This document shows positions 41,380-49,484 of a stretch of 64,000 nt of DNA, in pieces. The notes beneath the pieces are model-generated. The model saw only the letters and a list, made by a program, of their open reading frames with translations, had not been told where the DNA came from and did not search any database. The DNA lies in contig CAWJCM010000011.1 in NCBI GenBank assembly GCA_963841405.1, positions 1 to 64,000 of the forward strand, read 5' to 3'. The DNA comes from DATBLE01 sp963841405 (GTDB lineage: Bacteria; Actinomycetota; Thermoleophilia; Gaiellales; Gaiellaceae). Made by a program: the position numbers and the translations under genes. How positions within the stretch are numbered: position 1 is the first letter of the stretch; each line of letters begins with the position of its first letter.

Positions 41380-41444
41380 CCACTCCGATTATCCGACCCG
41401 CTTCGCGCACCCTCCATGGGCCGGGCGTCCTATCTTGTTCGCCG

Positions 41445-42620
41445 GTGGGTCCCAGGGCCTCGATTCGCACCTTCTCGGCCGCCGCCTTCGCGGCGATGCT
41501 CCTGGCCCAGCCGGCCGGGGCTGCCTCTCTGCGCGCGCGCCTTCACGCCGCTCTCGCCGGCTTCACCGGGCCCGGTACCGCGGCGCTCGCCGTCGACCTC
41601 GCCACTGGCAGGGTCGTGTACGCGCACAACGTGCAGACCGCCCTCCTCCCCGCATCGAACGAGAAGCTCGTGGTCACGTACGCGGCGCTGGACGCGCTCG
41701 GTCCGGCGTTCCGGATGCAGACCTCGGTGCTGGGCGAGGGCAGGCTCGGCCCGGGCGGCGCGTGGACCGGCAACCTGGTCCTGAAGGGCGGCGGAGACCC
41801 GACCCTCGACCGTGCCGGCCTCGCCAGGCTCGCCGCGGACGTCCGCGCGGCCGGTGTCCACCGCGTGACCGGCAGCCTGGTCGGCGATGAGTCGTGGTTC
41901 GACTCGAGGCGGGCCGGGCCCGGGTGGAGGACCGGCTTCGTCCCGTTCGAGTCGCAGGCGCTCTCGGCGCTCGCAATCGAAGGAGCTGCGGGCGCGACCG
42001 CCACCGTCCGACTGTTCCGCAGGGCACTTGCGCGCGCAGGGGTCCGGGTGGCGGGCGGGACGAAGATCGCCCGGGCCGGCGGCTGGCCGCTCGCGGTGCG
42101 CTGGTCGCCGCCGCTCGCCGGGATCCTGCGCCACATGGACGTGGTCAGCGACAACTTCACGGCCGAGCTCGTGCTCAAGCAGCTCGGCGCGGTCGTCGCC
42201 GGGCAGGGGACGACCGCCGCGGGAGCCGAGGTCGTCCGTTCGGTGCTGGCCGCGCACGCGGTCCCGCTCGCGGGCGTTCGGATCGCCGACGGCTCCGGCC
42301 TGTCGGGCCTCGACCGGCTGACTCCGAAGGTGCTGGTCACGATCCTCCAGCGCGCGTGGTCCAACCGTGAGATCCGCCCGGTTCTGTTCGGCGTCCTCCC
42401 GGTCTCCGGCCGTGACGGCACGCTGGAGGACCGGATGAGCCGCCCGCCGGCTCGCGGGAACGTCCGTGCGAAGACCGGGACGCTGAACGGCGTCTCCGCG
42501 CTCTCGGGCTACGTGCGCGAGCGGTACGCCTTCGCCGTCCTCGTCAACACGCCGGGCCTCTCGACCCACGCCGCCCATGCCGCGCAGGATCGCTTCGCGA
42601 CGGTGCTAGCGGGCGCCTAG
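41445..42620 (+). CDS. dacB: D-alanyl-D-alanine carboxypeptidase/endopeptidase (PBP4 family)
   Basis: Class C low-molecular-mass penicillin-binding protein that trims or cuts peptidoglycan peptides outside the membrane. The 391-residue protein has a signal peptide (about 8-27). The active-site set is S71-N-E-K74, S235-D-N237 and K343-T-G345, all in the expected order and spacing for the S13 family, with the large insertion between the first two motifs. The GTG at 41445 follows TATCTT by eight bases. The 3' end overlaps convergent ligA by 15 bases. Confidence 0.93.
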   Translation: MGPRASIRTFSAAAFAAMLLAQPAGAASLRARLHAALAGFTGPGTAALAVDLATGRVVYAHNVQTALLPASNEKLVVTYAALDALGPAFRMQTSVLGEGRLGPGGAWTGNLVLKGGGDPTLDRAGLARLAADVRAAGVHRVTGSLVGDESWFDSRRAGPGWRTGFVPFESQALSALAIEGAAGATATVRLFRRALARAGVRVAGGTKIARAGGWPLAVRWSPPLAGILRHMDVVSDNFTAELVLKQLGAVVAGQGTTAAGAEVVRSVLAAHAVPLAGVRIADGSGLSGLDRLTPKVLVTILQRAWSNREIRPVLFGVLPVSGRDGTLEDRMSRPPARGNVRAKTGTLNGVSALSGYVRERYAFAVLVNTPGLSTHAAHAAQDRFATVLAGA

Positions 42621-44624
42621 CAGCGCGAGGAAGTCGGCCTCGGCCAGGAGGGGCACGCCCGCCCGCCCTGCCGTCGTCAGCTTCGAGGCGCCGGGCTCTT
42701 CTCCCACGATCAGGCCTGTGGTCTTCTTCGAGACCGAGCCGGTCACCCGCGCGCCCTTCGCCTCCAGGGCAGCCGTCGCCTCCTCGCGGCTCATCGACTC
42801 GAGCGTGCCGGTGACCACGTAGGTCGAGCCCGTCAGCGGCCCTTCGGCGGGGCGGTCCTCCTCGCCGGCCTCGAACCGCAGGCCGAGCTCGCGGAGCTCC
42901 CGGACGAGGGCACGGTTCTGCTCGTCGGCGAACCACTCGACGACGACCTCGGCCCGGTCGGGGCCATAACCCTCGACTTCGGCCACCTCCTCCTGCGCCG
43001 CCGCCGTCAGGCGGTCGACGTCGCCGAAGTGCCGGGCGAGGTTCTGGGCGAGCACCCAGCCGACCCCCGGGATGTTGAGGCCGAGCAGGACGCGGGAGAA
43101 CGGCACCTGCTTGGAGCGCTGGATCGCCTGGATCGCGGCAGTGGCCGAGACCTCCCCGAAGCCGTCGAGGTCGAGCAGCCGCTCCTTCGTCACGCGGTAG
43201 AGGTCGGGCAGCGAGCGGACGAGCCCCTTGTCCCAGAGGATGCGGATCGTCTGCTCGCCGACGCCGTCGATGTCCGCGATGCCGGTCCAGTTGATCAGCG
43301 TCTCGAGGCCGCGCGAGGGGCAGGCGCGGTTCGGGCAGCGGTGCATGACCTCGCCCTCGGGCTTGACCACGTCCGTCCCGCAGAGCGGGCACTGCTTCGG
43401 CATCCGGAATCGCTTCGTGCCGGGTCGGTGCGGACCCGCAGGGCCGACGATCTGGGGGATCACGTCTCCCGCGCGCTGCACGATCACGTCGTCGCCCTCC
43501 CGGATCTGCTTGCGGTTGATGTCCTCCTCGTTGTGGAGGGTGGCGCGGGTGACGGTGACGCCGCCGACCTCGACCGGATCCATCACCGCCCAGGGGTTGA
43601 GCGCGCCCGTGCGGCCGACGCGGATGTGGATCTTCAGCAGCCGCGTCGTCGCCGTCATCGGCGCCCACTTGAAGGCACGCGCCCACCTCGGGCGGGAATG
43701 GAGCGCGCCGAGACGGCGTTGCTGGTCGAGCGAGTCGACCTTGATCACGATTCCGTCGATCTCGTAGTCGAGCTCCACCCGCCTGGTCTCCCAGGCACGG
43801 CAAGCCTCCGCGACCTCCTCGATCGACTCGAGCCGCTCGGCGTAGGGATTGGTCGGGAAGCCGCCCACGCGGAGCCACTCGAGCATGCCGAACTGGGTCT
43901 CGAACTCGACGCCCGCGCGATGGCCGGTGCCGTAGATCCAGGTCGAGAGCGGGCGGTCCGCGGTGATCGCCGAGTTCTTCTGGCGAAGCGAGCCCGCCGC
44001 CGCGTTCCGCGGGTTCGGCGCGAGCTTCTGGTTCGTCCCGGCCAGGCGCTCGTTCAACTCGCGGAAGCCGGAAAGCGGCAGGTACACCTCGCCGCGCACC
44101 TCGACCAGGGCGGGCGGACCGACGCCGTGCATCCGCAGCGGGATCGCCTTGACCGTCCGCAGGTTCGGCGTCACGTCCTCTCCCTGGACGCCGTCGCCCC
44201 GGGTGGCGCCCCGGACGAAGACGCCGTCCTCGTACGTGAGGTTGACCGCGAGGCCGTCGATCTTCGGCTCGATCACGTAGGCGACGTCCTCGTCGCCGCC
44301 CAGCCGCTTGCGCATGTCGTCCGCCCACTTGGCGAGCGCCTCGTCGGTCGTCACCTTCTCCAGCGAGCCCATCGGTTCGAGGTGTCGCACCTTCTGGAAC
44401 CTGTCAGAAGCGGGCGCACCGACCCGGTGGGTCGGCGAGTCCGGGGTGACCAGCTCAGGATTGGCTTGCTCGAGCGCGACCAGCTCGTCGTAGAGACGGT
44501 CGTACTCGGCGTCCGAGACCGAAGGTTCGTCGAGGACGTGGTACTCGTAGAGGTAGCGGTTGAGCAGCCCGCGCAGCTCGGCGGCGCGGCTCTCGACCGT
44601 CGGCGCCTGCTCAGAGGACGGCAT
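42606..44624 (-). CDS. ligA: NAD-dependent DNA ligase
   Basis: Replicative ligase that seals nicks using NAD+. The 672-residue protein has the Ia domain (about 1-60) and the adenylation motif EPKIDGLA with the nucleotidyl Lys at 121. The OB fold and a Cys4 zinc finger (CPLCGTDVV ... HRCPNRACPS) are followed by helix-hairpin-helix repeats and a C-terminal BRCT domain (about 590-672). Length is normal. The ATG at 44624 overlaps the end of the upstream HAD gene by 14 bases. It is not adjacent to gatC/gatA as in many bacteria. Confidence 0.97.
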   Translation of the reverse strand: MPSSEQAPTVESRAAELRGLLNRYLYEYHVLDEPSVSDAEYDRLYDELVALEQANPELVTPDSPTHRVGAPASDRFQKVRHLEPMGSLEKVTTDEALAKWADDMRKRLGGDEDVAYVIEPKIDGLAVNLTYEDGVFVRGATRGDGVQGEDVTPNLRTVKAIPLRMHGVGPPALVEVRGEVYLPLSGFRELNERLAGTNQKLAPNPRNAAAGSLRQKNSAITADRPLSTWIYGTGHRAGVEFETQFGMLEWLRVGGFPTNPYAERLESIEEVAEACRAWETRRVELDYEIDGIVIKVDSLDQQRRLGALHSRPRWARAFKWAPMTATTRLLKIHIRVGRTGALNPWAVMDPVEVGGVTVTRATLHNEEDINRKQIREGDDVIVQRAGDVIPQIVGPAGPHRPGTKRFRMPKQCPLCGTDVVKPEGEVMHRCPNRACPSRGLETLINWTGIADIDGVGEQTIRILWDKGLVRSLPDLYRVTKERLLDLDGFGEVSATAAIQAIQRSKQVPFSRVLLGLNIPGVGWVLAQNLARHFGDVDRLTAAAQEEVAEVEGYGPDRAEVVVEWFADEQNRALVRELRELGLRFEAGEEDRPAEGPLTGSTYVVTGTLESMSREEATAALEAKGARVTGSVSKKTTGLIVGEEPGASKLTTAGRAGVPLLAEADFLALLGAR

Positions 44625-45246
44625 AGAGCTCGTCGGCCGTGTCGACGACTGCGTCCGGTCCCTGCGCCTCCATGTGCTCGCGCGTGTGGATGCCGCCCCA
44701 GGTGACGCCGATCGCGTGCACCCCCGCAGCCTTCGCCGCGGCGATGTCGAAGGGCGCGTCCCCGACGTAGGCGGTGTCGTCGGGATCGACGTCGAGGCGG
44801 TCGAGCGCGACGAGGATCTGGTCCGGATACGGCTTGCCGCGCGGCGCCTCGTCCGAGCCGACGACCACGTCCATCAGCTCGCCGAAGCCGAGCGCCTCGA
44901 ACGCGAGCTGGACGACGTCGTGGCGCTTCGCGCTGACGATCCCGAGCAATCGGTTCTCGCTGTCGAGCGTCTCCAGCAGCTCGAGCATCCCCGGGAACGC
45001 CTCCAGCTCGGAATGGAGCGGCTTGTAGAACTGGCGATAGGCGCGGGCAAGCTCGTCCGCCTTCGCCTCGTCGAAGGCGCGCATCTGATCTTCGAGGTGG
45101 CCGCTCCCGACCTTCGCCATCAGGATGTCGTCGGGGAAGGTGCGGCCGAGCACGGTCTCGGTGGCATGGCGATAGGAGGCGAGGATCATCCAGCCGGAGT
45201 CGACGATCGTGCCGTCGAGGTCGAACAGAACCACGGGAAACCGCAC
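44611..45246 (-). CDS. HAD-superfamily phosphatase, phosphoglycolate phosphatase-like
   Basis: A 211-residue HAD protein from the GTG at 45246. Motif I is FDLDGTIVDSG, motif II lies in GIVSAKR, the Lys of motif III is in RGKPYPDQ, and motif IV is YVGDAPFDIAAAKAAG. The helical cap (about 17-80) fits the Gph/PpaX group that clears phosphoglycolate or pyrophosphate; the substrate is not certain. Upstream in-frame codons to 45357 run into palindromic repeat sequence and are rejected as coding. It is co-transcribed with ligA, so a repair role (removal of 3'-phosphoglycolate products) is conceivable. Confidence 0.86.
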   Translation of the reverse strand: MRFPVVLFDLDGTIVDSGWMILASYRHATETVLGRTFPDDILMAKVGSGHLEDQMRAFDEAKADELARAYRQFYKPLHSELEAFPGMLELLETLDSENRLLGIVSAKRHDVVQLAFEALGFGELMDVVVGSDEAPRGKPYPDQILVALDRLDVDPDDTAYVGDAPFDIAAAKAAGVHAIGVTWGGIHTREHMEAQGPDAVVDTADELYAVL

Positions 45247-45343
45247 GTCCCTGATGCTAACGACGCCCAATCGATGCCCGGTTTCTTTGCTCGAGCGGAC
45301 ATTCGCCGTGGGGAGGCACGCCGGCTCAGGGGCCGCCGTCTTA

Positions 45344-45420
45344 ACAGTGCCTGGCACTGTAAAGTCCCTGCTCCCTGCAGGAAACGGCCAGAGGTCTTAA
45401 CAGTGCCTGGCACCGTTAAG
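45344..45420. repeat. pair of GTGCC/GGCAC palindromes
   Basis: ACAGTGCCTGGCACTGT at 45344-45360 is a perfect 17-base palindrome around one T. A second, longer copy at 45396-45420 has arms CTTAACAGTGCC and GGCACCGTTAAG with one G-T wobble. Between them lies a CTGCAG-centred stretch. They occupy the 209-base gap between truA (3' end) and the HAD gene (5' end). Otherwise the gap holds no gene. The class differs from the type A/B elements. Confidence 0.8.
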
Positions 45421-45455
45421 AATCCGATCGTGGTCGCGCCCGGCCCGACCGGCGT

Positions 45456-46172
45456 CTAGTACTCGACCGAGACGAGATAGAGCCCCCACGGCGGTGCGGT
45501 CGAGCCGGCCTCGGCCCGCGGGCGACCCTCGAGCAGCTTCGCGATCTCCTGCGGCTCGCGCTCGATCATCGTCCCGACCAGCGTGCGCACCATGTGCCGC
45601 AGGAAGCTGTCTGCCGTGATCTCCAGCTCGAGCGCGTCGCCGCGCAGGTGCCACGCGGCGTTCCGCACCTCTCGGCGGAAGACCGTGTGCTGCGTCTCGG
45701 TCGGCGTGAAGGCCCGGAAGTCGTGTTCGCCGACGACCAGGTCGGCGGACTCGGCCAGCTTGGCCTCTTCGAGCGGGCGCGGCATCCACCAGCTGCGCCG
45801 CTGCTCGAACGGGGAAGGGGTGCGCCGCCGCCAGATGCGGTAGCGGTAGGTGCGGGACCGGGCGGAGTGGCGAGCCTGGAAGTCGCCCGCGACCTCGGCT
45901 GCCGCGATCACGGCCAGGTCGTCGGGGAGCAGCCCGTTCAGCGCCTCCGCGGTACTCGCCGGCGGGGGCCCACCCTTGACGGCCACGGTTGCCACCTGCC
46001 CCACCGCATGGACGCCTGCATCGGTCCGGCCGGCGACCGCAAGCTCGTCGAAGCCGCTGAAGATCCCGCCCAGCGCCTCGCGGAGCGTGCTCTCCACCGT
46101 GCGGAACCCGGGCTGCACCGCCCAGCCGGAGAAGTCGGTACCGTCGTACTCGATGTCGAGCCTGAGGCGCAC
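45456..46172 (-). CDS. truA: tRNA pseudouridine(38-40) synthase
   Basis: Converts uridines 38-40 of the anticodon arm to pseudouridine. The 238-residue protein has RLRLDIEYDGTDFSGW at the start, the catalytic Asp51 in AGRTDAGVHAVGQV, RSRTYRYRIW in the central sheet and the RHMVRTLVGTM motif near the C-terminus. The GTG at 46172 gives normal length; a longer frame would extend into the divergent lipoprotein gene. In many Actinobacteria truA follows rplQ; here it is about 4 kb from rplQ and on its own. Confidence 0.94.
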   Translation of the reverse strand: MRLRLDIEYDGTDFSGWAVQPGFRTVESTLREALGGIFSGFDELAVAGRTDAGVHAVGQVATVAVKGGPPPASTAEALNGLLPDDLAVIAAAEVAGDFQARHSARSRTYRYRIWRRRTPSPFEQRRSWWMPRPLEEAKLAESADLVVGEHDFRAFTPTETQHTVFRREVRNAAWHLRGDALELEITADSFLRHMVRTLVGTMIEREPQEIAKLLEGRPRAEAGSTAPPWGLYLVSVEY

Positions 46173-46794
46173 GGTTCTCGGCACTGCCCCGATCGTCGCA
46201 CTCGTGGCGGCCGCCGTGCTGCTCGCCGGCTGCGGCGGAGGCGGCGACAAGGAGGGCACGACCACGACCACGGCCGAGACGGCCACGTCCGCATTCGGCC
46301 GCCCCGCCCTCGATCCCGCGAAGACCTACACCGTCACGCTGAAGACGAACCAGGGCACCTTCGCCTTCGACCTCGACGTCAAGAGCTCGCCGAACACGAC
46401 AGCGTCCTTTGCCGCCCTCGTGAAGAAGGGCTTCTTCGACGGTCTGACCTTCCACCGGATCGTCCCGGGCTTCGTGATCCAGGGAGGCGACCCGAGTGGG
46501 AACGGCACCGGCGGCCCCGGCTACACGACCGTCGACCCGCCGTCCGCCGACGCCAAGTACACGAAGGGCGTGGTCGCGATGGCGAAGACGCAGGACGAGC
46601 CTCCGGGCACGGCAGGCAGCCAGTTTTTCGTGGTCACGGGGGACGACATCGGCCTGCCGCCCGACTACGCGCTGCTCGGCAAGGTGTCGAGCGGCATGGA
46701 CGTGGTCGACAAGATCGGCAGGCTCGGCGACCCGGCCACGGAGCAGCCGACCAAGCGCGTGGTGATCGAGAAGGCGACGCTCAGCGACAGCTAG
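46153..46794 (+). CDS. lipoprotein cyclophilin-type peptidyl-prolyl isomerase
   Basis: A 213-residue protein starting at the ATG at 46153. A basic N-terminus and hydrophobic helix lead to a lipobox LLAGC with the lipidated Cys at 27, then a Gly/Thr linker. The cyclophilin domain (about 50-213) contains GLTFHRIVPGFVIQGGDPSG and GSQFFVVTGDD. It assists folding of exported proteins at the outer face of the membrane. Its start and the truA start overlap by 20 bases head to head, so both promoters must lie within each other's coding sequence. Confidence 0.92.
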   Translation: MSSLRRTVLGTAPIVALVAAAVLLAGCGGGGDKEGTTTTTAETATSAFGRPALDPAKTYTVTLKTNQGTFAFDLDVKSSPNTTASFAALVKKGFFDGLTFHRIVPGFVIQGGDPSGNGTGGPGYTTVDPPSADAKYTKGVVAMAKTQDEPPGTAGSQFFVVTGDDIGLPPDYALLGKVSSGMDVVDKIGRLGDPATEQPTKRVVIEKATLSDS

Positions 46795-46819
46795 CGGCCG
46801 CGCCGTGGCAGCCCGAGCC

Positions 46820-48067
46820 TCAGTACTCGTCGAATGCCGGGCCTTCCGCCGGAGGGACGCGAGCGAGATCGCGGTTCGTCCGCTCGATGCGTAGCCCGAC
46901 CAGCGGGAAGGCGAGGACGGAGATCATCCCCGCTCCGATCAGGGATGCTCCGACGGCTGCTCCGATCGCGCCGCGGTCGGAGCCGACACCGACGATCGCA
47001 ACGATCAGCGGCAGGCCGGTGGCGCCGAAGAACGCGAGACCGACCGTCTGCCGACGACCCAGCTCGCGCAGCCAGAGCAGCGCCGGAACACCCCGAACGA
47101 GGATCAGCAAGGCGAGGAAGAGGGCCGCCAGCGCCAGCCCGCCTGCGGTCAGGAGGCTGTCGAGATCGAAGTTCATCCCGGTGACGACGAAGTAGATCGG
47201 GATCAGCAGGCCGAAGCCGATGCCTTCGAGCCGCATGCGCACGGCCTCTCCCTCCGGGGACGCCAGCCCGACTCCCACCACGAGGCCGGCCGCGAAGGCG
47301 CCGAGGACGAAGTCGAAGCCCGCATCGACCGCGAGGAGAACGAGTGCGGCGAGCGCGAGCACCGAAATCCGCACGGCAGCCTGACCGGTGGTGTGCACGG
47401 TCTCCCGCAGCACGCTCACGATGCGCGGCGGCCGGGCGCGCAGGGCGACGCCGGCGGTCACCGCCACGAGGGCCCCGAATCCGAGCAGGAGGAGCAGCTC
47501 GGTCGTCGCTCCGTATGCGCCGGTGAGGAAGACCGAGATGACGACGATCGGCCAGAACTCGCCGGCGACGCCGGTGCCGAGCGCCGCTGTACCGAGCGGT
47601 GTCGACAGGATCCCTGCGTCCGAGAGGATCGGGACGAGTGTGCCGAGCGCGGTCGTCGCAAGCGCGACCGCAAGAACCCACCACGCTGCATCGACACCCA
47701 ACGCGTGCAGCGCGACGCCTGTCACGGTCGCCAGCGCCAGCGAGCCCGCCCAACCGGAGCTCGCCCTCACGAGCGAAGCCCGCGGCACCTGCTTCTCGAT
47801 CACCTCGAGACCCGCGAAGAAGAACAGGAACACGAGGCCGAAGTTGGCGAGGAAGCTGATGTAGCTGTTCACCTTCGCGATGTCCAGCCCCTGCGGGCCG
47901 ATCAGGATCCCGAGCACGATCTCGACCACCACCGCGGGAAGCACCACGCGCTCGTGCAGACGGGAGAGCAGCGCGCCGAGAGCCGTTGCGGCCAGCACGA
48001 ACACGAGCGAGCGGGCCTCGGCGTGCGACAGAGCCCCGAGCAACAGCGGTGGCGTCTCAGAGGCCAA
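46820..48067 (-). CDS. monovalent cation:proton antiporter (CPA2/KefB-like)
   Basis: A 415-residue membrane protein with about twelve helices of the Na+/H+ exchanger PF00999 family. LPAVVVEIVLGILIGPQGLD near residues 43-62 is the typical N-terminal helix, and GEFWPIV follows in the ion-path region. There is no C-terminal RCK/TrkA domain; the protein ends in a short acidic tail (EGPAFDEY). The only usable start near the first helix is a TTG at 48067, since an in-frame stop lies just upstream. Ion specificity (Na+ or K+) is not readable. Confidence 0.88.
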   Translation of the reverse strand: MASETPPLLLGALSHAEARSLVFVLAATALGALLSRLHERVVLPAVVVEIVLGILIGPQGLDIAKVNSYISFLANFGLVFLFFFAGLEVIEKQVPRASLVRASSGWAGSLALATVTGVALHALGVDAAWWVLAVALATTALGTLVPILSDAGILSTPLGTAALGTGVAGEFWPIVVISVFLTGAYGATTELLLLLGFGALVAVTAGVALRARPPRIVSVLRETVHTTGQAAVRISVLALAALVLLAVDAGFDFVLGAFAAGLVVGVGLASPEGEAVRMRLEGIGFGLLIPIYFVVTGMNFDLDSLLTAGGLALAALFLALLILVRGVPALLWLRELGRRQTVGLAFFGATGLPLIVAIVGVGSDRGAIGAAVGASLIGAGMISVLAFPLVGLRIERTNRDLARVPPAEGPAFDEY

Positions 48068-48149
48068 GCTCGATCCTGCTCATGGCATGATTCTCTCGCA
48101 CCACGGCGGCTCGCGGGCTCATGCCCTCCCCGGCAGGCTCATGGGAGGT

Positions 48150-48461
48150 CTAGCTGCGCGTAACGTGATCGCGGAGCCGAGCGAGCCGCTCGTCCCAGCG
48201 GTCGCCGATCCGCTCCATCCATGCCAGCGCGTCACCGAGCGGCTGCGGCGTCAGGCGGTACCGCGTCTCGCGACCGGCGCGGCGCCCCTCGACCAGGCCG
48301 GCCTCCCCCAGCGCGGCGAGGTGCTTCGAGACCGCCTGCCGCGTCACCGGCAGGTCGGCGGCGAGCTCGGTCAGCGAGGCCGACTCCCGGCCCGCCAGTG
48401 ACTCCAGCAGGCGACGCCGGCTCGGGTCAGACAGCGCCGAGAAGACGCTGTCTTCCGGCAT
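48150..48461 (-). CDS. ArsR-family transcriptional regulator
   Basis: A 103-residue winged-helix repressor. Motifs are VFSALSDPSRRRLLESLAG at the start, the recognition region LPVTRQAVSKHLAALGEAGLVEGRRAGRETRY, and a C-terminal helix. No metal-binding Cys pair is visible, so it is the non-metal type usually found paired with SRPBCC/AHSA1 proteins. It overlaps the upstream SRPBCC gene by 35 bases, and the probable binding sites lie ahead of that gene at 48793-48835, giving autoregulation of the pair. Confidence 0.92.
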   Translation of the reverse strand: MPEDSVFSALSDPSRRRLLESLAGRESASLTELAADLPVTRQAVSKHLAALGEAGLVEGRRAGRETRYRLTPQPLGDALAWMERIGDRWDERLARLRDHVTRS

Positions 48462-48789
48462 GCGCCTCCAACGCCCAGGCCCAGTCGCAGGACGCCGTCT
48501 CGGTGACGACGAGCCGCGTCCCGGCCGGGATCTCCTCGAGCGTGAACGTCACCTCACTCTCCTCCGCCCCGCCCGGCTCCCACCAGCGGATCGCCAGCCG
48601 CCGCTCGGCGTCGACCTCCTCGACCACTGCGTGGCGTACCTCTCCGTCGTCCCAGCGGAAGACGCCGCCGCGGTCGAGATCGAACTCGACATCGTTGGCG
48701 AACCACTCCTCCAGCCGCTCCTCGTCGGTGAGCGCCTCCCAGACCTCCGCCGGCGGCGCATCCAGCACGAGCTCGCGTTCGACCTCCAT
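48427..48789 (-). CDS. SRPBCC (AHSA1-type) domain protein
   Basis: A 120-residue START-like/AHSA1 protein that binds a hydrophobic ligand; function unspecified. The pattern RELVLDAPPAEVWEALTDEE then LEEWFANDVEFD and WWEPGG near 72 is characteristic. The ATG at 48789 is three bases after a repressor dyad; a longer reading to 48837 would translate the operator itself and is rejected. It is the first gene of the pair with ArsR, an arrangement often involved in stress or metabolite response. Confidence 0.88.
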   Translation of the reverse strand: MEVERELVLDAPPAEVWEALTDEERLEEWFANDVEFDLDRGGVFRWDDGEVRHAVVEEVDAERRLAIRWWEPGGAEESEVTFTLEEIPAGTRLVVTETASCDWAWALEAHAGRQRLLGAV

Positions 48790-48835
48790 TGGGCAACCTC
48801 CTGGTTGCATGTATGATCGGCAACTTCCTGGTTGC
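48789..48835. promoter_or_regulatory. two ArsR-type dyads overlapping the clpP promoter
   Basis: GCAAC-N6-GTTGC occurs twice, at 48793-48808 (spacer CTCCTG) and 48820-48835 (spacer TTCCTG), 27 bases apart. They lie between the divergent SRPBCC-arsR pair and clpP. TTGGGC (48789-48794), 17 bases, then TATGAT (48812-48817) is a strong promoter reading toward clpP, whose spacer and start point are covered by the dyads. Control of both directions by this ArsR is likely. Confidence 0.75.
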
Positions 48836-48856
48836 ACAACCTAGCAGGAGGAACCG

Positions 48857-49471
48857 ATGAGCACGCTCGTTCCCATGGTCGTCGAGTCGGACGGACGCCT
48901 CGAGCGCTCGTTCGACATCTACTCGCGCCTCTTGCGCGAGCGAATCGTCTTTCTCGGAACCGAGGTCGACGACCACGTCGCCAACCTGATCACCGCACAG
49001 CTCCTCTTCCTCGAGGCCGAGGACCCGGACAAGGACGTCTCGCTGTACGTGAACTCGCCCGGCGGCTCCGCCTATGCGGGCATGGCCATCTACGACACGA
49101 TGCAGTTCGTCACGCCCGACGTGCGGACGATCTGCGTCGGAATGGCGATGTCGGCGGCGGCGATGATCCTCTGCGGCGGCGCCACGGGCAAGCGCTCGGC
49201 GCTGCCGAACGCGAAGATGATGATCCACCAGGGCTCAGCAGGCTTCCGCGGTGCGCCGAGCGACATCGACATCCACGCCCGCGAGGTGCTGTCGGTCACG
49301 CGCCGGATGGCCGAGATCATCGCGCGCCACTCGAGCCGAGACGTCGATCAGGTGATGCACGACATCGACCGCGACAACTTCATGTCGCCGCCGGAAGCGA
49401 TGGACTACGGGCTGATCGACGACATCATCGTTGCACGATCGTCAGCCCGGAAGGGTCAGGCTCCAGCCTGA
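48857..49471 (+). CDS. clpP: ATP-dependent Clp protease proteolytic subunit
   Basis: Serine peptidase that forms the degradation chamber for ClpX/ClpC substrates. The 204-residue protein carries the triad Ser99 (VGMAMSAAAMI), His124 (MMIHQ) and Asp173 (DRDNFMSPPEA), and the family block NSPGGS at 66-71. An AGGAGGA ribosome binding site lies just before the ATG. Unlike many Actinobacteria there is no second clpP or clpX alongside. The promoter is overlaid by ArsR-type dyads, and a strong hairpin terminator overlaps its last codons. Confidence 0.96.
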   Translation: MSTLVPMVVESDGRLERSFDIYSRLLRERIVFLGTEVDDHVANLITAQLLFLEAEDPDKDVSLYVNSPGGSAYAGMAIYDTMQFVTPDVRTICVGMAMSAAAMILCGGATGKRSALPNAKMMIHQGSAGFRGAPSDIDIHAREVLSVTRRMAEIIARHSSRDVDQVMHDIDRDNFMSPPEAMDYGLIDDIIVARSSARKGQAPA

Positions 49472-49484
49472 CCCTGGGCCTTTT
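49452..49484 (+). terminator. Rho-independent terminator of clpP
   Basis: AGGGTCAGGCT (49452-49462) and AGCCTGACCCT (49465-49475) form a perfect 11-bp stem with a two-base spacer, followed by GGGCC and TTTT. The stem includes the clpP stop codon (49469-49471). Confidence 0.85.
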
